42,966 nucleotides of DNA, from positions 1 to 42,966 of the forward strand of contig JAFWEL010000096.1 in assembly GCA_017512905.1 (NCBI GenBank), written 5' to 3'. The stretch's first letter is position 1. Every line of letters starts with the position of its first letter. Below, piece after piece: positions 39,850 to 42,966 of the stretch. The notes below the pieces were generated by a model. That model was given only the letters and a program-made list of their open reading frames with translations. It was not told the DNA's origin and made no database searches. Made by a program: the position numbers and the translations under genes. Origin of the DNA: Clostridia bacterium (GTDB lineage: Bacteria > Bacillota > Clostridia > Christensenellales > Aristaeellaceae).

Positions 39850-40674
39850 ATGGCTGGTTTGATGGATGAGCTGGGCAAGGCGGTTGATAAGCTCCAGGAT
39901 CTGGGCGGAAAGGCCGTGGACGGCGCGAAGGATTTGTTTGAGAAGGCGAAACCGGGACTGGAGGAGACCTTCGACAAGGTGTCCGACGGGGCGAAGGACC
40001 TTATTGAAAAGGCGAAGCCTGTCGTGGCGGACGCGCTGGACAAGGTGTCCGACGGGGCGAAGAACCTGGCCGAAAAGGCGAAGGCCGAGCGCAAGCCGGA
40101 CCTGAAGTCTCAGATCTCCGACGAGGTCAAGGCCCAGGTGGAGCAGATTCGCAGCTCGGCCACGGGCACCGACCCCATCCACGATTACATACAGAGCAAG
40201 TTTGCCAAGACCGAAGAGAAGGTCGATGAGACCAGGGAGAAGATGGAGGAGGCAAAGGACGAGGCCGACAAGGCCGTGAAGGAGATTGCCGACGACGCCA
40301 AACAGGAGGCGGACAAGGTGATGCAGGACTTCGCCGAAAACGCCAGGCAGGCCGCCGACAAGGCGGAGGTCGCCGCCCAGGATGTGATCAAGGCCGTGGG
40401 CGACAGTATGCGCACGCTGGCGGACAAGGTCAAGACCACCTTTGAGCAAGTCAAGGGCGATGTCATCCAGGCTGCTGACACCGCCGCGGACAAAGGGGAA
40501 GCCGTCGCGGATCAGGCCGAAGACTTCGCCGGCAAGGCTGAAGCCACCGCGGAGGCGGCGAAGGAAGTCATCCTGGAGGGCCCCTCCGCCGAAACCCTCG
40601 CCGAGGTGTTTGAAACCAGGATCGAAGAGCCTGCGCCTGAAGAGCCCGCGCCCGAGGAGACCGCGGAGGAATGA
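39850..40674 (+). CDS. LEA-like/apolipoprotein-like amphipathic helical protein
   Basis: A 274-residue, highly charged, Lys/Asp/Glu/Ala-rich protein with no Cys, Trp or signal peptide. Residues 20-80 hold 22-residue repeats (DKVSDGAKDLIEKAKP is followed 22 residues later by DKVSDGAKNLAEKAKA), backed by a 24-base exact DNA repeat at 39973 and 40039. The rest is 11-mer-like amphipathic helix (residues 115-235), then an acidic Pro/Glu tail. Such proteins protect cells in desiccation or coat lipid, but the homologous function in Clostridia is unknown. GAGGAGG lies before the ATG, and a strong terminator follows. Confidence 0.8.
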   Translation: MAGLMDELGKAVDKLQDLGGKAVDGAKDLFEKAKPGLEETFDKVSDGAKDLIEKAKPVVADALDKVSDGAKNLAEKAKAERKPDLKSQISDEVKAQVEQIRSSATGTDPIHDYIQSKFAKTEEKVDETREKMEEAKDEADKAVKEIADDAKQEADKVMQDFAENARQAADKAEVAAQDVIKAVGDSMRTLADKVKTTFEQVKGDVIQAADTAADKGEAVADQAEDFAGKAEATAEAAKEVILEGPSAETLAEVFETRIEEPAPEEPAPEETAEE

Positions 40675-40686
40675 TCCCTTCGCCCT

Positions 40687-40731
40687 GCGCCGCGCACAAT
40701 CCCGATCGGGGTTTGCGCGGCGCGGTTTTTT
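40687..40731 (+). terminator. Terminator after LEA-like gene
   Basis: GCGCCGCGCA pairs with TGCGCGGCGC around an inner CCC/GGG helix, followed by GGTTTTTT. Classic intrinsic terminator. Confidence 0.9.
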
Positions 40732-40775
40732 CCGGGCGTGGCAGGGATGCAAAGGACAACGAGGAGGATAAGACG

Positions 40776-41693
40776 ATGAAAAGATACGCTATCCACAAAG
40801 ACCTCCATGGCGGAAGGCTCATGCCCGTGGCAGCGGCGCTGCTGCTGTGCTGCATGGTCTGCCTGCCGGCGATGGCGGAGACCGCCCGGGTGAGCTACCT
40901 GGGGCCGGCGGGCACCTATACCGAGGAGGCCACGCAATTCTTCTTCCGGGAGGGGGAAGCGCTGGTCCCGAGGGACACCGTGAACGACGCCATCGCGGAC
41001 CTGATGTCCGGAGCGTCGGACTATGCGGTGATTCCCCAGGAGAACACCCTGGGAGGCGCCGTGGTCAGCTATGTCGACGCGCTGATCGGGGCTGAGGATA
41101 CCTTTGTGGTGGGCGAGGTGGTGCTGCCCATCAGCCAGACCCTGATGGGCCTGCCCGGCGCCACGCTTGCGGACATCCGCACGGTCTGTTCCCATGCCCA
41201 GGGCCTGACCCAGAGCGCTCAATGGCGCTCGGAGCACCTGCCCGATGCCGGGGCCGAAGAGATGGCCAGCACCGCTGCCGCGGCCAGCTATGTGGCGCAG
41301 ATGGGGGACAAATCCATCGCCGCCGTCGCCGCGCCGGGAGCCGCCGTCCTCTATGGGTTGGAGGTGTTGGCGGAAAACGTACAGCTGACCGATGCCAACA
41401 AGACCCGGTTCTACGTGCTCTCCCGGCAGCCCCTTGGGGAGGAAGCCCTGGAGCGCGCCGTGCTGGTGGCCACCTGCGAGGCCAACAGGATCGACGACAT
41501 CATCCTCCGGCTGCACGAGGCCGGGATGGAGCTGGTGACGCTCCATGACCGGCCTGAGGGCAGCCGCCTGGGCAAATACCACTATGTGATCGAGGTGGAA
41601 CAGGAAGGGAGCATCTCCTCGGACCTGCCCGAGCTGGTCCGGGAGCTGGAGGGTGTGCGCTTCGCGGGATGCTTCAACGCCGTGGAAAAGTGA
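40776..41693 (+). CDS. Prephenate-dehydratase-like protein with signal peptide and ACT domain
   Basis: A 305-residue protein. Residues 1-34 form a Sec signal (hydrophobic VAAALLLCCMVCL, cleavage after AMA). The dehydratase domain follows: SYLGPAGTYTEEA (40-52), DYAVIPQENTLGGAV (82-96), CSHAQGL, and the catalytic TRF (210-212). An ACT domain (about 225-305) has ALVAT...GMELVTLHDRPEG, where the canonical phenylalanine-binding ESRP reads HDRP. It would make phenylpyruvate from prephenate, normally in the cytoplasm. The start is fixed by GAGGAGG 8 bases before ATG 40776. The export signal is unusual; the enzyme may act outside or be a repurposed binding protein. Confidence 0.85.
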   Translation: MKRYAIHKDLHGGRLMPVAAALLLCCMVCLPAMAETARVSYLGPAGTYTEEATQFFFREGEALVPRDTVNDAIADLMSGASDYAVIPQENTLGGAVVSYVDALIGAEDTFVVGEVVLPISQTLMGLPGATLADIRTVCSHAQGLTQSAQWRSEHLPDAGAEEMASTAAAASYVAQMGDKSIAAVAAPGAAVLYGLEVLAENVQLTDANKTRFYVLSRQPLGEEALERAVLVATCEANRIDDIILRLHEAGMELVTLHDRPEGSRLGKYHYVIEVEQEGSISSDLPELVRELEGVRFAGCFNAVEK

Positions 41694-41737
41694 CGGGACT
41701 GATTGCCATTCTTTTTACTGAACTGGCGGGAAATATG

Positions 41738-41766
41738 TTGACATAATGTGATAAATGTGATAAAAT
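41738..41766 (+). promoter_or_regulatory. Strong promoter of SH3-like secreted-protein gene
   Basis: TTGACA, 17 bases, TAAAAT: the only copy here with the full consensus -35 hexamer. Confidence 0.8.
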
Positions 41767-41772
41767 CATGAC

Positions 41773-41892
41773 AGATTGATGATTCGGAAGAAGCATCAAT
41801 CATTCTTGCCGGGCACATTGGGCAATTCGCGAACCGCGGATTCGCGGGTTTGTCCCTGAACCGGCGAATACTTAACGGGAGGGTATTTTACA
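41773..41892 (+). promoter_or_regulatory. Structured leader of SH3-like secreted-protein gene
   Basis: About 120 untranslated bases contain ATTGATG/CATCAAT (near 41775-41800) and CCCGCGAATCCGCGG-type inverted sequences (41835-41850) before GGGAGG. It may stabilise the RNA. No known riboswitch recognised. Confidence 0.45.
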
Positions 41893-42534
41893 ATGAAGAG
41901 AATAGTTGCTGCTCTGTTGGTCCTGACCATGGTGCTGGCGCTGGCGGGCACCGCGATGGCGTCCAGCTGCATCACTGCCGGTATGTGGGTAAAGTTCAAG
42001 AAGGACACCCCGGCTTACACCGAACCCAAGTCGAGCAAGAAGACCACCAACCTGGTCCAGAAGGGCTCCACCGCCTGGTGCGACAAGGTTTGCGGCGATT
42101 ATGCCCGCGTGATCGTGAATGAAAAGGCTGACACCAAGTGCTGGTTCCGGATCGGCGACCTGTGCAAGGCCGATACCTATCACGCTTTCACCCGCGTTGT
42201 TTGGGCCAGGGGCGGCCAGGGCATGTCCACCTGCCGCAAGGACTCCATCACTTACATTGGCGCGATCAAGGGCTTCTACGTCAAGGTGAGCGGCCACACC
42301 AACCTGTTCCGCAACCCCGGCATGAAGTTCAGCAGCCAGGGCATGGTGGAAAAGGGCAAGCTGCTCAAGCTCACCGGCTACTCCGGCTTTGACGATCGTG
42401 ACGTGATGTGGGTCCAGGTTTGCTACAAGGGCAAGAAGGTCTGGCTCTCCACCAACTTCGTCAAGTCCAGGAGCGACGGCCGGATGAAGTATTACGACAA
42501 GGACGGCAACTGCGCTGAGCCGACCTTCGAATAA
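41893..42534 (+). CDS. Secreted protein with SH3-like repeats
   Basis: A 213-residue protein with a Sec signal (residues 1-23, ending AMA). After it lie two SH3b-like stretches: residues 28-90 (VKFKKDTPAYTEPKSSKK, then WCDKVCGDYARV) and residues 127-200 (VKVSGHTNLFRNPGMKF, then KGKLLKLTGYSGFDDRDV). Four to six Cys are probably disulfide-bonded. It is rich in Lys, unlike other secreted proteins here. GGGAGG lies before the ATG, and a strong promoter and long leader suggest high expression. It may bind the cell wall; no family fixed. Confidence 0.8.
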   Translation: MKRIVAALLVLTMVLALAGTAMASSCITAGMWVKFKKDTPAYTEPKSSKKTTNLVQKGSTAWCDKVCGDYARVIVNEKADTKCWFRIGDLCKADTYHAFTRVVWARGGQGMSTCRKDSITYIGAIKGFYVKVSGHTNLFRNPGMKFSSQGMVEKGKLLKLTGYSGFDDRDVMWVQVCYKGKKVWLSTNFVKSRSDGRMKYYDKDGNCAEPTFE

Positions 42535-42688
42535 TCGAACCATCCTGACCGGGCGTGGCCGATGGCTGCGCCGGGGCCCGGTGTCCGGACCCCAGTCCGC
42601 GAGGCGTGTCGTATCCACCGCCCACGGGCGCTTATGGCAACTCGCGGGCGGTCACGATGCCGCGGATCGTTGACAACCCAACTGTGGC

Positions 42689-42720
42689 AAACCCCCGGGC
42701 GATGCTTCGCCCGGGGGTTT
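42689..42720 (+). terminator. Terminator after SH3-like gene
   Basis: AAACCCCCGGGCGA and its complement around TGCT, ending in TTT. The stretch 42535-42688 before it holds no gene. Confidence 0.85.
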
Positions 42721-42776
42721 GGCGTGGTTTGCCGGTCATGGCGCACACCCAATCAATTCAAGTAACTGTTCAGTCG

Positions 42777-42837
42777 CATACAAATCAGAATTCAGTATTT
42801 AGTATTTAGTGGTTAGTGATGGAGCCCTAAAGGACTA
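42777..42837. repeat. Repeat half with TGAATT...CTAG arm (inverted copy of 361-445)
   Basis: CATACAAATCAGAATTCAG then AGTATTTAGTATTTAGTGG and CCCTAAAGGACTAG: the reverse complement of 361-420 with a handful of changes. The insertion sequence abuts its CTAG end. Confidence 0.85.
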
Positions 42838-42966
42838 GAGTGTGTTTCAAAATGCATAACGGCCCAGATTATGCAAGGAGTATGCGAATGCAGGCCAAAT
42901 GGACGAAGGAGAGGAAGCGGGAGGCAAGCTTGTCATAGCGCATGGCGACACGGCGGAACTCCTTGA
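42838..42966 (-). mobile_element. IS5-family insertion sequence, one end (continues past window)
   Basis: GAGTGTGTTTCAAAATGC looks like the terminal repeat of IS427-group elements, and TA before it is their usual target duplication. The transposase frame runs in from the right and ends about 30 bases inside this terminus. Confidence 0.7.
42869..42966 (-). CDS. IS5-family transposase, C-terminal 31 codons
   Basis: Read on minus from the window edge, the frame gives RRVAMRYDKLASRFLSFVHL and ends IRILLA at TAA. This matches the C-terminus of IS5-family DDE transposases (RVATRYDKLA...F). The start and catalytic residues lie outside the window. The frame seems intact. Confidence 0.75.
   Translation of the reverse strand, partial: KEFRRVAMRYDKLASRFLSFVHLACIRILLA

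Noticed and set aside
42535-42688. Short frames after the SH3-like gene
   Set aside because: No ribosome sites, promoter or recognisable motif; they lie in front of a terminator.
408-42837. Repeats read as a CRISPR array
   Set aside because: Copies are kilobases apart, between ordinary genes, with no regular spacers and no cas genes.
361-42838. The whole window as one large transposon bounded by inverted repeats
   Set aside because: The same repeats occur at many internal sites, and the content is ordinary chromosomal housekeeping DNA; the ends more likely mark assembly breaks.

Overview
The window looks like a piece of a high-GC, strictly anaerobic, carbohydrate-fermenting member of the Firmicutes (Clostridia; exact family not determinable by eye). 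Support comes from the gene types (iron-only hydrogenase, AddA, DegV, PucR-type regulator, GH2/GH42/GH5 glycosidases, iron alcohol dehydrogenase), strong Shine-Dalgarno sites before nearly every gene, and repeated sigma-A promoters with 17-base spacers. Both ends lie inside multicopy mobile DNA (a group II intron on the left, an IS5-type insertion sequence on the right), so the window is probably one whole draft contig that broke at repeats.

Layout. 1-450: 3' part of a group II intron and a palindromic repeat. 453-3285 (-): HAD phosphatase and GH42 beta-galactosidase. 3451-4490 (+): promoter, structured leader with terminator (possible metal riboswitch) and a cation diffusion facilitator. 4535-6110 (-): iron alcohol dehydrogenase behind two duplicated promoter/leader units. 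6160-6540: a tiny His-rich reading frame and a second repeat type. 6631-8505 (-): large L,D-transpeptidase. 8688-11156 (+): an 822-residue adenosine-deaminase-like protein with a SLOG-like C-terminus, the most unusual gene here. 11335-13736 (-): SDR oxidoreductase and two-domain PPK2. 14108-17278 (+): CCA-adding enzyme, RNase Z and GH5, overlapping one another, followed by a secreted protein. 18295-20034 (-): GGDEF/EAL protein with a broken GGDEF motif. 20275-27047 (+): MDR dehydrogenase, sugar isomerase/epimerase, GT2, secreted protein and AddA. 27178-31230: phosphoribosyltransferase, [FeFe] hydrogenase, hemolysin-III-type membrane protein, secreted protein. 31669-33652: zinc-ribbon protein, DegV, corrinoid protein. 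33868-38299 (+): PucR-type regulator and GH2. 38446-42534: small membrane protein, FliB-like protein, LEA-like protein, exported prephenate-dehydratase-like protein and SH3-like secreted protein.

Working together: the glycosidases (GH42, GH2, GH5; GH42 and GH2 without signal peptides, GH5 also) imply import and intracellular cleavage of oligosaccharides, with reductant removed by the alcohol dehydrogenase and possibly sensed or used by the hydrogenase. RNase Z and the CCA enzyme are consecutive steps of tRNA 3'-end maturation. Many small secreted proteins with Sec signals suggest an active cell surface.

The most striking non-genic structure is a dispersed palindromic repeat (core AATTCTGATTTG and its complement) found at a dozen intergenic places, ranging from 35-45-base perfect hairpins to two nearly identical elements of about 210 bases, several lying between a recognisable promoter and its gene.
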